Assembly (NCBI GenBank): GCA_031976175.1
Contig: DALYLR010000017.1
Location: forward strand, 3,106-67,105
Direction of reading: 5' to 3'
Source of the DNA: DMER01 sp003451645
Lineage (GTDB): Bacteria > Pseudomonadota > Alphaproteobacteria > Micropepsales > Micropepsaceae
Length of the DNA stretch: 64,000 bases
The position numbers were made by a program, and so were the translations under genes. Positions 34,426 to 43,449 of this stretch are shown here, piece by piece. A model generated the notes under the pieces. The model was given only the letters and a program-made list of their open reading frames with translations, did no database searches and was not told the origin of the DNA. Numbering within the stretch: position 1 is the stretch's first letter; every line of letters begins with the position of its first letter.

Positions 34426-36129
34426 TCAATCCATAGGCCGGAAGGCAGGGCAGTCCTCAATCCGAAAGGCAACCTGCACAGTGTCGCCACGCAACAAGCG
34501 AAGCCGCTCGGCCGTTTTGACAATGATGTCCGCGCAGCCAGGCACGACAAGTTTCAAGCGCATATGATCGCCGTGGAAGACCATGTCGTCGATGTGCGCG
34601 GAGATGCGGTTGTAGGTCGCGTCGAGTGCTGCGTCGTCAGCAACTACGTGCAAATGCTCCGGCCGCACGGTGACGACCGCGCGAGAGCCCGCATCACCGC
34701 AATCGCGCCTGCTGGCCTGGATTTTTTCGCCGCCATCCAGGACGATGAAGGCATGATCCCTGGTCGTGTGGTCGACGCTGCCCGCGAGCTTGTTGTTCTC
34801 CCCCACAAAGGTCGAAACGAACGCATTCACGGGGCGGGCATAGAGCGCCTCGGGCGTGTCGATCTGCTGGATGTGGCCATCATGGAAAACGGCAATGCGG
34901 TCAGACAGAGTTAGAGCTTCGGACTGATCATGGGTGACGTAGACTACCGTGAGCCCGAGATCGCGATGCAGGCGCTTGAGTTCGAATTGCATCTGCTCGC
35001 GCAAGTGCCGGTCGAGGGCGCCCAAAGGCTCGTCCATCAGCACGAGAGAGGGGCCGAACACAAGTGCACGGGCGACCGCCACACGCTGCTGCTGCCCGCC
35101 GGACAATTGATAGGGCCGGCGCTTTTCAAAACCCTCAAGCGAGACCATGCGCAAGGCACGGGCCACGCGGTCCTTGACCGCCGCGCGCGCCATGTTCCGG
35201 ACCTTGAGGGGAAAGGCGAGGTTCTCGGCAACCGTCATATGGGGAAACAGAGCGTAATTCTGGAACACCATGCCAATGCCGCGCTTATGCGGCGGCGTGT
35301 TGGCGACCGGCTCCCCCTCCAAATAGATTTCGCCCTGGGTTGGGGTTTCAAAGCCCGCCAGCATCATCAAGGTGGTGGTCTTGCCCGAGCCTGAGGGGCC
35401 CAAAAGGGTCAAGAACTCGCCCCGCGCAACCTTGAGGTTCAGGTCCTTGACCACCAAGGTCTTGCCATCAAAGCTCTTTTGGACGTTCTCGAAACTCACA
35501 AACGGCGTGGCGTCCGCGGCCTGGGGCAGGATGTCTTGGAGAATGTCGTCTTGTGCCTGCGGGGCTGCGACAGGTTCAGGCGCGGGCTCCGGGGCGTAGA
35601 CCGGAGCGTCTTGCCGTTGCATGGGCCGTGGCGGCAGGCGGTCTTCGGACATAGGCACTCGAGGCATTGGAGCCGCGGCCGCCGCAAGCGCGGGCTCGTC
35701 TGGCGCAAAGTCCGGCGCAGGCTCAATGGTGCGGGCTTCAGGCAAGGGCTCATCGGCAGGGCGCGTGTCGTCCGGAGAGGACAAAATGTCGTCGTCGAGC
35801 CGGTCAAGGCTGGCGCTCACCGAGCGGTCTTCGGATACTAACGGCTCTGCAGGGGGCACCTCTGGGGCAGCCGAATCGTTCTGATTCGTGGCGTCTTCAT
35901 CGACGAAGTGACGGATGAAGGGGTGCGGACTCTGCCCGTCCGGCCGCTCGTCCTTGACCTTCACGAACGCGCTCGCCGACGGCGGCAGCACCGTTTCCTC
36001 ACGGTTCAGAACCTCATCCCGCGTGTGGGGGGCGGCATCGATCGGTTCATGCGGATCGTCGTGGCTTTCAGCCTGTTCGGGCTTCCCGGCAGGCGGAACG
36101 GTCACGCTCTCTTGTGTTTTGGTCGACAT
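34426..36129 (-). CDS. potA: PotA-type ABC ATPase with long disordered N-terminal extension
   Basis: First gene of the Pot operon. I take the ATG at 36129 (MSTKTQESVTVPPAG). Residues 1-205 are acidic, Pro/Ala/Glu-rich and low in hydrophobics (EPAPDFAPDEPALAAAAAP, VYAPEPAPEPVAAPQAQ), with no recognisable domain. The ATPase begins near residue 209: Walker A GPSGSGKTTT, signature QLSGGQQQRVAVARALV, Walker B LVLMDEPLGALDR, and H-loop VYVTHDQSEA. A C-terminal TOBE domain (residues 450-560) completes it. PotA proteins normally lack any such extension and are about 370 residues; this one has 567. An internal start near residue 160 or 170 would shorten it but not remove it. Confidence 0.88.
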   Translation of the reverse strand: MSTKTQESVTVPPAGKPEQAESHDDPHEPIDAAPHTRDEVLNREETVLPPSASAFVKVKDERPDGQSPHPFIRHFVDEDATNQNDSAAPEVPPAEPLVSEDRSVSASLDRLDDDILSSPDDTRPADEPLPEARTIEPAPDFAPDEPALAAAAAPMPRVPMSEDRLPPRPMQRQDAPVYAPEPAPEPVAAPQAQDDILQDILPQAADATPFVSFENVQKSFDGKTLVVKDLNLKVARGEFLTLLGPSGSGKTTTLMMLAGFETPTQGEIYLEGEPVANTPPHKRGIGMVFQNYALFPHMTVAENLAFPLKVRNMARAAVKDRVARALRMVSLEGFEKRRPYQLSGGQQQRVAVARALVFGPSLVLMDEPLGALDRHLREQMQFELKRLHRDLGLTVVYVTHDQSEALTLSDRIAVFHDGHIQQIDTPEALYARPVNAFVSTFVGENNKLAGSVDHTTRDHAFIVLDGGEKIQASRRDCGDAGSRAVVTVRPEHLHVVADDAALDATYNRISAHIDDMVFHGDHMRLKLVVPGCADIIVKTAERLRLLRGDTVQVAFRIEDCPAFRPMD

Positions 36130-36290
36130 GCCTAGCGGCCTAAACTCGGTTGAACGCAGGAACTCCGCGGCGCGATGCGCGCGGGACACCACGACGCTCG
36201 ACACTAAGCCATCCCGTGACAAAATGGAAAGGTTTCATGGACGGACGGGCGGGCAAGTTTGGGCGCGCGCTGGACTTGCAAATTGGGTGC

Positions 36291-36312
36291 GCTATTGATA
36301 ATCAGTCGCAAC
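36291..36312 (+). promoter_or_regulatory. Fur-like operator ahead of the iron-binding protein gene
   Basis: The core attgataatcagtcgcaa (36294-36311) is, on the other strand, a close match to the Fur-box form TTGCGANTGATTATCAAT that I know from proteobacterial iron genes. It lies about 30 bases before the ATG at 36341, in the region shared with the divergent potA gene. Iron repression of the binding-protein gene is inferred. Confidence 0.65.
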
Positions 36313-36340
36313 ACTGGTTGTCAAATTGGGGACGAAGTTC

Positions 36341-37363
36341 ATGCAACAGACCATCGTGAAATCATTGCTTGGCGCCTGTGGCGCGCTGGTTGCGGCGGGT
36401 TCTTTGGGTGCGGCAGAAGTGAATGTCTATACCGCCCGCCACTATGAGGGGGACGCTGCGCTTTATGACGCCTTCACGAAGGAGACTGGCATCAAGGTCA
36501 ACCGTAAAGAGGGCAAGCCCGAGGAGCTGTTGCAGCTCATCGTTGCGCAAGGAAATGCGAGCCCAGCGGATGTCTTGGTCACGGTCGATGCTGGCAATTT
36601 GTGGCGGGCGGAAGCGGCCGGCGTCGTGCAGCCAGTAGCCTCGCCGATCCTGTCAGCCCGTATCCCTGCGCAGTTCCGGGATCCCTCCAATAACTGGTTT
36701 GGCATTGCCTATCGGGTGCGCCTGATCGCGGTGGCACTGGACCAGGCGGACAAGCTGAACGTGAAGTCCTATGACGACTTGGCTGCGCCGCGCTTCAAAG
36801 GCATGGTCTGCGCAAGGCAGTCGAGCAACATCTATAATCTGTCGCTGCTGGGCGCCCGGATCGGTGCAGATGGGGCGGCCAAGGCGCAAGCGTGGGCGGC
36901 GGCGGTCGCTGGCAATTTTGCGCGCCAACCTCAAGGCGGCGACACGGATCAACTCCTGGCCGTCGCATCGGGCGAGTGCAAAGTGGCGATTGCCAACCAT
37001 TACTATCTCGTGCGGCTGCAGAACTCCAAGAAGCCGGAAGAGCAGGCGGCGGCGGCGAAGATTAAGGCTGTGCTGCCTGACCAGGATGGGCGCGGGGTGC
37101 ATGCCAATATCTCAGGCGCGGCGATGCTGAAATCCGCACCGAACAAGGCCGAGGCGCAGAAATTCTTGGAGTTCTTGGTATCAGACACGGCGCAGGCTTA
37201 CTTTGCCAATGGGAACTATGAGTTCCCAGTCGTGGCCAGTGTGGCGCGTCCGCAAGTGCTGACCAATCTGGGTGAGTTCAAGACCGACACGATCAATGTG
37301 CGGGTCTATGGCGAGAACCAGGCAGAGGCGCAAAAACTCTTCGATAAAGCGGGCTGGCGCTAG
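36341..37363 (+). CDS. fbpA: Fe(3+) ABC transporter substrate-binding protein (FbpA/FutA-like)
   Basis: Periplasmic ferric-iron binding protein. The ATG at 36341 opens a signal peptide ending GSLGAAE. The mature start VNVYTARHYEGDAALYDAF is the classic FbpA/FutA opening with the first Tyr region, and the iron-binding Tyr pair is seen in IANHYYLVRLQNS. AAPRFKGMVCARQSSNIYNLS is another family segment. The 340-residue length is normal. A Fur-like box lies upstream. The gene runs head-on into the permease gene: both stop codons lie in one CTAG at 37360-37363. Confidence 0.93.
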   Translation: MQQTIVKSLLGACGALVAAGSLGAAEVNVYTARHYEGDAALYDAFTKETGIKVNRKEGKPEELLQLIVAQGNASPADVLVTVDAGNLWRAEAAGVVQPVASPILSARIPAQFRDPSNNWFGIAYRVRLIAVALDQADKLNVKSYDDLAAPRFKGMVCARQSSNIYNLSLLGARIGADGAAKAQAWAAAVAGNFARQPQGGDTDQLLAVASGECKVAIANHYYLVRLQNSKKPEEQAAAAKIKAVLPDQDGRGVHANISGAAMLKSAPNKAEAQKFLEFLVSDTAQAYFANGNYEFPVVASVARPQVLTNLGEFKTDTINVRVYGENQAEAQKLFDKAGWR

Positions 37364-39003
37364 TCCTGTTCGTCACTTGGAGAGCCCGCGCGGCCGCGGG
37401 CAATCGCGTGCATCATGACTGCCAATGGCAACAGGCCTGCGGCGACAATGGCGAGCGCAGGCGCCGCTAGCTCCGAGATGCGCTCGTCACTGGCCAGATG
37501 ATAGGTCGCGATCGCCAAGGTGTCGAAGTTGAACGGCCGCAAGATCAGCGTGCCCGGCAACTCCTTCATCACATCCAGAAAGACAATCAACACGCCTGTG
37601 AGCAGCGACGGGCCCATGACGGGCAAATGGACGCGCATGACAGCGCGCAAGGGCGTGGCACCTAGACTGCGCGCCGCCCAGTCCATGGAATAGGTCACAC
37701 GGGCGAGGCTTGTGCGGGCGGCTCCGTGCGCGGCGGCAAAGAACCGGGCGATATAGAGGAATACCAATCCAGCGATGCTGCCGGACAGCAGCAGAAACCG
37801 CTCATCGCCGAACAGCGCTGCCAGCCTCGCGTCCGCCCAGGCGAAGGGAACAATGAGGCCGATCGCAATGACTGAGCCGGGGACCGCATAGTTGAAGGTC
37901 GCGAGCGAGGCAGCCAGAGCCGCCAGCCGTGACCGGGTTATGCGCCGCGCATAGGCAAAGCCCAAAGCGATGAGGACCGCGAGGCTTGAGGCACCCAAGG
38001 CGAGGCCAAAGCTGTTGATCGCATGGGTGAGAAGCTGCGCGTCAAAGACATCGCTGCCATCCACCGCCAGAGAGATCAGGATAGTCACAGGCGCCGCGAA
38101 GCCAAGGACTGGCGGGAGCAAACAAATCGCGATGGCAACGAGGCTGCCCCCGAACCCCAATGAAATGGTGGGCAGGGGCCGGTAGCGCGCTGTTGCTTGA
38201 CGGGGCAAGCTGCGGCCTCCAAAAACGCGCAAGGCGATGGCGACAAAGGCGACGAGGCCAACCAACGCCGAGGCCAGTTGCGCCGCGGCAACCGCATCGC
38301 CTAGGCTGAAATAGGCACGGTAAATACCGGTCGTGAACGTCTGCACGCCCAAATAATCGACGGTTCCATAGTCGGCCAGCGTCTCCATGACGGCCAAGCC
38401 AGCACCAGCCAAAATGGCAGGGCGCGCCAAAGGCAAAGCCACATCCCAGAACAAGCGCACAGGCCCGCGGCCAAGACTGCGGCCGACCTCCAGCGCGCAG
38501 ACGGATTGCTCAATAAAGCTCGCCCGCGCCAGCAGGTAGACATAGGGGTAGAGCGTAAAAATGAGCATCATTGCGGCGCCGGGCACTGAGCGCACATTGG
38601 GAAACCAATAATCCTGCGGGCCCCAGCCAAAAGCCTCGCGCAGTTCGCTCTGGACGGGTCCTGAATACTGCAGTGTATGCGCGAGCGCATAGGCCATGAC
38701 ATAGGCAGGCATCGCCAAGGGCAGCGCCAGCAGAACCTCCAAGATTGGGCGGCCTGCGAAGCGGTACATGACCACAAGCCAAGCACAGACGGTCCCCACC
38801 ACCGACACGCCGATCCCCACAATGACGCCCAACAGGATGGAGTTGAACACATAGCGCGGCATGACGGTCGCTGCCGTATCGGCCCAGCTGGGCGAGGAGG
38901 GCTGCAGCAAACTTGCCGCCACCGACACCAATGGCAGGCATAGAAGGGCCGCCATCCCAAAGGATGCGGCGATCCATTGCCAATTCGTTGCGCGAGGCCC
39001 CAT
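37360..39003 (-). CDS. fbpB: Fe(3+) ABC transporter permease (FbpB-like, tandem fused halves)
   Basis: A permease with two homologous six-helix halves in one chain (about 547 residues), the usual FbpB/ThiP layout. Each half has an EAA-type loop: EVGRSLGRGPVRLFWDVALP in the first and AARSLGATPLRAVMRVHLP in the second. KELPGTLILRPFNFDTLAIATY near the end is a strong FbpB marker. I prefer the start at 39003 (MGPRATNWQW), but in-frame starts at 39033 and 39084 cannot be excluded. It overlaps the end of the binding-protein gene on the opposite strand. No FbpC-type ATPase gene is adjacent. Confidence 0.9.
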   Translation of the reverse strand: MGPRATNWQWIAASFGMAALLCLPLVSVAASLLQPSSPSWADTAATVMPRYVFNSILLGVIVGIGVSVVGTVCAWLVVMYRFAGRPILEVLLALPLAMPAYVMAYALAHTLQYSGPVQSELREAFGWGPQDYWFPNVRSVPGAAMMLIFTLYPYVYLLARASFIEQSVCALEVGRSLGRGPVRLFWDVALPLARPAILAGAGLAVMETLADYGTVDYLGVQTFTTGIYRAYFSLGDAVAAAQLASALVGLVAFVAIALRVFGGRSLPRQATARYRPLPTISLGFGGSLVAIAICLLPPVLGFAAPVTILISLAVDGSDVFDAQLLTHAINSFGLALGASSLAVLIALGFAYARRITRSRLAALAASLATFNYAVPGSVIAIGLIVPFAWADARLAALFGDERFLLLSGSIAGLVFLYIARFFAAAHGAARTSLARVTYSMDWAARSLGATPLRAVMRVHLPVMGPSLLTGVLIVFLDVMKELPGTLILRPFNFDTLAIATYHLASDERISELAAPALAIVAAGLLPLAVMMHAIARGRAGSPSDEQD

Positions 39004-39154
39004 GCGCCAACAGTAACTGCGAACGAGTCGCATTTGAAGCCAAAAAGACTTGTGACACACCCGTTCCGGGCGCGCATTCGTCATGCTAAAGCCAAGGCTG
39101 ATCCGGGCGGCGGGCCAGCCGTGCTGTTAACCAGAAACAACAAGGGACGGAAAC

Positions 39155-40279
39155 ATGCTCATTGGTGTTCCAAAGGAGATCAAAGTTCACGAGTATCGTG
39201 TTGGTCTGACGCCGGCGAGCGTGCGCGAACTCACCTCGCAAGGCCATCGGGTCATGATCGAGACGAACGCAGGCACCGCGATTGGGCTTTCGGACGACAT
39301 GTACCGGCATGTGGGGGCCTCGATTGTTCCGTCGGCCGCCGACGTCTTTGAAAAGGCCGAGATGATCGTCAAGGTCAAAGAGCCGCAGGAACGCGAGATC
39401 GCGATGCTGCGCTCGGGCCAAGTTTTGTTCACCTATCTGCATTTGGCTCCAGATCCAGACCAAACCCGCGGGCTCTTGCGATCAGATTGCGTTGCGATCG
39501 CCTATGAGACCGTGACCGATGCGCGCGGCGGCTTGCCCCTATTGGCGCCCATGTCCGAAGTCGCTGGCCGCATGTCGATCCAGGCGGGCGCGCATTGCCT
39601 GGAGATGGAGCCGGGCGGGCGGGGGATGTTATTGGGCGGCGTGCCGGGCGTGCCGGCAGCGCGCGTTGTCATCATCGGCGGCGGCGTCGTCGGCGCCAAT
39701 GCTGCACGCATGGCGATGGGGCTAGAGGCGCATGTAACGGTCCTCGACACATCGCTGCGACGTTTGGCAGATCTGGATCTGCAATTTGGCGCGAAGCTCA
39801 ACACGATCTATTCAACGATCGACTCGATCGAGGAGTATGTGCTGGGCGCGGACCTTGTGGTCGGCGCGGTCTTGTTGCCGGGCGCTTCGGCGCCCAAGCT
39901 GATCACCGAAGACATGGTTCGCCGGATGAAAAAAGGCTCGGTCATCGTGGATGTGGCGATTGACCAGGGCGGGTGCAGCGAAACCTCTCGCGCCACGACG
40001 CATGCCCAGCCGACCTATCGTGTCCATGATGTCGTCCATTACTGCGTGGCCAATATGCCAGGTGCGGTGGCGCGGACATCGACCTTTGCGCTCAACAATG
40101 CAACGCTGCCCTTCACGGTTGCCTTGGCCAACAAGGGCTACCGCAAGGCGCTTGCCGACGACAAGCATCTGTTGGAGGGGCTCAATATTCACAGGGGTGC
40201 GTTGACATACAAGGCGGTGGCTGAGGCTCAACATCTTGTTTATGTGCCGCCGGAGAATGCGCTTCCGGTGGTCCATTAA
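39155..40279 (+). CDS. ald: Alanine dehydrogenase
   Basis: Converts L-alanine and NAD+ to pyruvate, ammonia and NADH. It has the family opening MLIGVPKEIKVHEYRVGLTP, the catalytic Lys in MIVKVKEPQERE and His in FTYLHLAPDPDQT. The NAD Rossmann motif is VVIIGGGVVGANAARMAMG, and VAIDQGGCSETSRATTH is a signature segment. Its 374 residues are standard. A Crp/Fnr-family gene converges on it (17 bases between stops); a direct Lrp-type regulator is absent. Confidence 0.97.
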   Translation: MLIGVPKEIKVHEYRVGLTPASVRELTSQGHRVMIETNAGTAIGLSDDMYRHVGASIVPSAADVFEKAEMIVKVKEPQEREIAMLRSGQVLFTYLHLAPDPDQTRGLLRSDCVAIAYETVTDARGGLPLLAPMSEVAGRMSIQAGAHCLEMEPGGRGMLLGGVPGVPAARVVIIGGGVVGANAARMAMGLEAHVTVLDTSLRRLADLDLQFGAKLNTIYSTIDSIEEYVLGADLVVGAVLLPGASAPKLITEDMVRRMKKGSVIVDVAIDQGGCSETSRATTHAQPTYRVHDVVHYCVANMPGAVARTSTFALNNATLPFTVALANKGYRKALADDKHLLEGLNIHRGALTYKAVAEAQHLVYVPPENALPVVH

Positions 40280-40296
40280 GGGTGGCTTTGCGCGGG

Positions 40297-41028
40297 TCAG
40301 TCTTCTTCCTTGTTCAACCCCGCATGGCGCTCGCACAATTGCTTGAGCTTATCGGGGCTGCGGATATAGAGCGTCTTGGACTTGCGCTCCGCGATCCCGT
40401 CAATGGCGAGGTGACTGAGGACGCGTGCCACGGTCTCTCGCGTGGTTGAGGCTTGTGCCGCGATTTGCGCCTGCGTTGGCAAGGGATAGACCAGCCAAGA
40501 GCCCGTGCGAACCGGGTCGGGCTTCATCAATTTCAGGACCTCGGAATAGACCCGTTGGTAGGCGGACAAAGTCGCCAAATCCATGATCCGGTCGTCACAG
40601 GTGCGGATGATCTTTGCCAGCTTTTCCATCACCAGCAAGGCGACGCGCGGGTGCCCTTCGATCAGCTCCTTGAAGCCTTGGGGAGACAATGCCGCCAGCC
40701 TGCAATCCTCCAGCGCGACTACGGTTGCTGAGCGGGGCAAGCCATCGATGGCGGCGAGCTCACCAAAATAATCGCCAGTCCCTGCGACCCCAAAGGCGAT
40801 TTCACGGCCAGAATGGGAGAAATTGACAATCCGCACCCTGCCGCGCGCCACGAAAAAGACATCCCGGCTGTCGCTGTCGCGGCTGAGAAGCTGGTCGCCC
40901 TCCTTGGCGTGACGCCAGCTGCACTGATCCTCAAAATGGCGCAGGCTCTGGCGGTCCAAGCTGCCGAGCAATTTGATGCTCGCCAAGGAATGGTCGGCCT
41001 CGGCAGCTGAGTGGACTGAAGTCGTCAT
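40297..41028 (-). CDS. Crp/Fnr family transcriptional regulator
   Basis: The N-terminal cyclic-nucleotide-binding fold (residues 20-140) includes GDYFGELAAIDGLPRSATVVAL, close to the cNMP-binding PBC signature with its Glu and Arg-Ser/Ala residues, so cAMP binding is plausible. The C-terminal winged helix has LPTQAQIAAQASTTRETVAR as the recognition helix-turn-helix. No Fnr-type N-terminal Cys cluster is seen. At 243 residues it is complete. The SDR gene ends 57 bases upstream in the same direction. A cyclase-domain protein elsewhere in the window could supply ligand, but that link is only speculation. Confidence 0.92.
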   Translation of the reverse strand: MTTSVHSAAEADHSLASIKLLGSLDRQSLRHFEDQCSWRHAKEGDQLLSRDSDSRDVFFVARGRVRIVNFSHSGREIAFGVAGTGDYFGELAAIDGLPRSATVVALEDCRLAALSPQGFKELIEGHPRVALLVMEKLAKIIRTCDDRIMDLATLSAYQRVYSEVLKLMKPDPVRTGSWLVYPLPTQAQIAAQASTTRETVARVLSHLAIDGIAERKSKTLYIRSPDKLKQLCERHAGLNKEED

Positions 41029-41084
41029 CGTAGCGCCTCACCTGCAGTTGGGGCACCGACGCGGAACTCTGACCGGCCTCACTA

Positions 41085-41858
41085 TCAGGCGATCGTAGCT
41101 CCACCATCGATGACCATGGTTTGTCCGGTCATGAATGCTCCGGCACGCGATGATAGAAAGACAGCAGCACCCGCAATTTCGTCAGGCAATCCGATCCGCT
41201 TGAGCGGCGCACCCTCGGTCGAACGCTTGAGGATCTCGGGATTTTCCCATAGCGCCCGCGCAAAGTCGGTCTTGATCAAGCCTGGTGCAATACAATTCGC
41301 CCTAATCCCATGATGTCCATATTCTACGGCTATATTGCGGGCAAGCTGAAAATCCGCCGCCTTGGAAATACAGTACGCGCCCAGAACTGGACTGCCGCGC
41401 AAACCGCCGATGGAGGAGACGATGATGATGACCCCGTCCTTACGCTCAACCATTTCCGGCAGCACCATATTGGTCAACCAGAAGTTCGAACGGACATTGA
41501 CATCCATGATCTTGTCAAAGGCGTCGTCCGTGATCCCGGCAGCGGGGCCGAAATAGGGGTTGACGGCGGCATTGCAGATCAAAATGTCGATCTTGCCATA
41601 TTTGTCGCGGGTCGTGGCCACCAGCGCTTGCAGCTGATCTTTGTAGGAGATGTTGCACGCCACCGGGATCGCTACGTCGCCATGCTGACCGAAAGCCTTG
41701 TTGATATCCTTTGCCACCGCCTCGCACACATCGGCCTTACGGCTCGAGACGACAACTTTGGCACCATGCTCAGCAAGGCGGTGAACGATGGCCTCGCCAA
41801 TGCCCTTCGTGGAGCCCGTTACAACGGCAACTTTCCCGGTCAGATCAAACAGCGTCAT
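41085..41858 (-). CDS. Short-chain dehydrogenase/reductase (SDR)
   Basis: Classical SDR of 257 residues with all hallmarks: the cofactor loop VVTGSTKGIGEAIV, ILICNAAVNPYFG, the catalytic Ser in IIIVSSIGGLRG, and Tyr/Lys in AYCISKAADFQLARN. The Arg in VVVSSRKADVCEA after the second strand favours NADP(H). Closest general type is the 3-oxoacyl or DHRS4-like group; substrate unknown. It is followed by the Crp/Fnr gene in the same direction. Confidence 0.92.
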   Translation of the reverse strand: MTLFDLTGKVAVVTGSTKGIGEAIVHRLAEHGAKVVVSSRKADVCEAVAKDINKAFGQHGDVAIPVACNISYKDQLQALVATTRDKYGKIDILICNAAVNPYFGPAAGITDDAFDKIMDVNVRSNFWLTNMVLPEMVERKDGVIIIVSSIGGLRGSPVLGAYCISKAADFQLARNIAVEYGHHGIRANCIAPGLIKTDFARALWENPEILKRSTEGAPLKRIGLPDEIAGAAVFLSSRAGAFMTGQTMVIDGGATIA

Positions 41859-42145
41859 GGATTTTTCCTGCTAGAGCGCCAAAGCGGCGCCAGCGTCATG
41901 AAACACCAAACGCGCAGACCTGCAAACGACCATTTCGGAGCTTCACTGTAAGTGCAGATGCGGTTTTAGCCTGTGACCGGCGCTACACTTGGTTGCAAAA
42001 CCGTGTGGAATCTGAGGCCGCCGCACAAAAGCGGCCGGTTCCTCCTTGAAAAAGTTGAGATTTAGGGCGAATCCGGCTATCGGACTTGGCAATTATCGAG
42101 AGCGGACTGACCTTCACATCGAATTCGAAACGGGAGACACTAACC

Positions 42146-42811
42146 ATGCGTAAGATGATCGTAGCGCTGAGCTGCGCGGCCCTGGTTTTGGCAGGCTGCC
42201 AAACGCAGAACGCCTATACGGGCGAGCAGCAAACCTCTAACGCGACGCGTGGCGCGATCTTGGGTGGTCTCGCCGGTGCGGCCATCGGTGCGCTGACCAA
42301 TACCTCGAGCGGCAAGCAAGCCGCCCGCAACGCACTGATCGGTGCTGGCATCGGTGCGCTGGCCGGTGGTGCGGTCGGCGGCTATATGGATCAGCAAGAG
42401 GCGGAACTGCGTAACCGCCTGCGTTCGGCCGGGGTCTCGGTGCGCCGGGTTGGCAACAACATCCAGCTCGTCATGGCCTCGGACATCACCTTTGACACGG
42501 GCATGTCAATCGTGAAGCCGCAATTCTATCCGACCTTGGCGGCGGTGGCCGACGTGCTGAACGAGTACAACCAAACCTATGTTGAAGTTGGCGGCCATAC
42601 CGACAGCGTGGGCGACGATGCGTTCAACCTGCGCCTCAGCCAAGATCGCGCCAATGCAGTCTCAAACATCTTGATGCAGAATGGCGTGTTTGGCGGCCGC
42701 TTGGTGCCGAATGGCTATGGCGAGCGCAGCCCGGTGGCGAGCAATGCGACGCCTGGCGGCCGCGCTGCCAACCGCCGCGTGGAAATCCAAATCATTCCGC
42801 ACACGAGCTAA
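42146..42811 (+). CDS. OmpA-family outer-membrane lipoprotein (YiaD-like)
   Basis: The ATG at 42146 follows GGGAGA and opens a lipoprotein signal (MRKMIVALSCAALVLAGC; lipobox LVLAGC). Next is a Gly/Ala-rich glycine-zipper segment (GAILGGLAGAAIGALTN and GAGIGALAGGAVGGYMDQQ) that probably inserts in a membrane. The C-terminal OmpA domain shows DITFDTGMSIVKPQFYPTL, VEVGGHTDSVGDDAFNLRLS and GRAANRRVEIQI, with the Asp and Arg that hold peptidoglycan. It would tie the outer membrane to the cell wall. A strong terminator follows. Confidence 0.95.
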   Translation: MRKMIVALSCAALVLAGCQTQNAYTGEQQTSNATRGAILGGLAGAAIGALTNTSSGKQAARNALIGAGIGALAGGAVGGYMDQQEAELRNRLRSAGVSVRRVGNNIQLVMASDITFDTGMSIVKPQFYPTLAAVADVLNEYNQTYVEVGGHTDSVGDDAFNLRLSQDRANAVSNILMQNGVFGGRLVPNGYGERSPVASNATPGGRAANRRVEIQIIPHTS

Positions 42812-42836
42812 GTCCCGCATCGGGCACTTGAGACTA

Positions 42837-42866
42837 GGCGCCGCGCGTGATCGCGGCGCCTTTTTT
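42837..42866 (+). terminator. Intrinsic terminator of the OmpA-lipoprotein gene
   Basis: A perfect 9-bp stem (GGCGCCGCG at 42837-42845 with CGCGGCGCC at 42852-42860), a 6-base loop and six T residues. Confidence 0.95.
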
Positions 42867-42870
42867 GTGC

Positions 42871-43353
42871 TTAGTGGCCGAGGGTCTCCTTCACCGCGTT
42901 GACCAGCTCGGCTGCTTGCGGGTCAATGCCTGGCGCGAAGCTGCCGGCAATCTGACCATCGGCACCAATCAGATATTTGGTGAAGTTCCAGCGCGGCATG
43001 GCGCCTTCGCCCAGGCTCTCGCCGATCCAGCGGTAGAACGGGTGCACGTCCGGCCCCAAGATCGACACCTTGGCCGTCATTGGAAAGGTGACCTGATAGC
43101 GGGTGGTGCAAAAGGTCTGGATCTCTTCTGCGCTGCCCGGTTCCTGTCCGCCGAAGTCGTTGCAGGGCACCCCGACGACCCAAAGCCCTTGACCGTGATA
43201 GGCGGTCCACAGCGCTTGCAGGCCCTGATATTGCGGGGTGTAGCCACACGCGCTTGCCGTGTTGACGAGCAAGACCGGCTGGCCGCGAAATTTGGATAAG
43301 GGCAGCGGCGAGCCATCGATGCTCGTAAAGCTGAAATCATGAGCGCTGGTCAT
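42871..43353 (-). CDS. Glutathione peroxidase family protein
   Basis: Thiol peroxidase of 160 residues that reduces hydroperoxides with glutathione or thioredoxin. The peroxidatic Cys36 lies in LLVNTASACGYTPQY. The catalytic Gln is present in NDFGGQEPGS and the Trp/Asn in PRWNFTKYLIG. It is a Cys enzyme, since no in-frame TGA occurs at the active site. No signal peptide, so cytoplasmic. It is divergent from the TipF-like gene. Confidence 0.95.
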   Translation of the reverse strand: MTSAHDFSFTSIDGSPLPLSKFRGQPVLLVNTASACGYTPQYQGLQALWTAYHGQGLWVVGVPCNDFGGQEPGSAEEIQTFCTTRYQVTFPMTAKVSILGPDVHPFYRWIGESLGEGAMPRWNFTKYLIGADGQIAGSFAPGIDPQAAELVNAVKETLGH

Positions 43354-43449
43354 GGGAGTGTCCTTGTTGAGACGCGTTCAGGCCAGTTTCATCATTGATA
43401 ACAAATTGTAAACGCTTTCAGGTGAAGCATCCGGACCGGTAATGCCTGA

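Noticed and set aside
42016..42036. Inverted repeat GGCCGC/GCGGCC as a terminator.
   Set aside because: The stem is only six pairs, no T-run follows, and no gene ends there; it lies upstream of the OmpA-lipoprotein gene.
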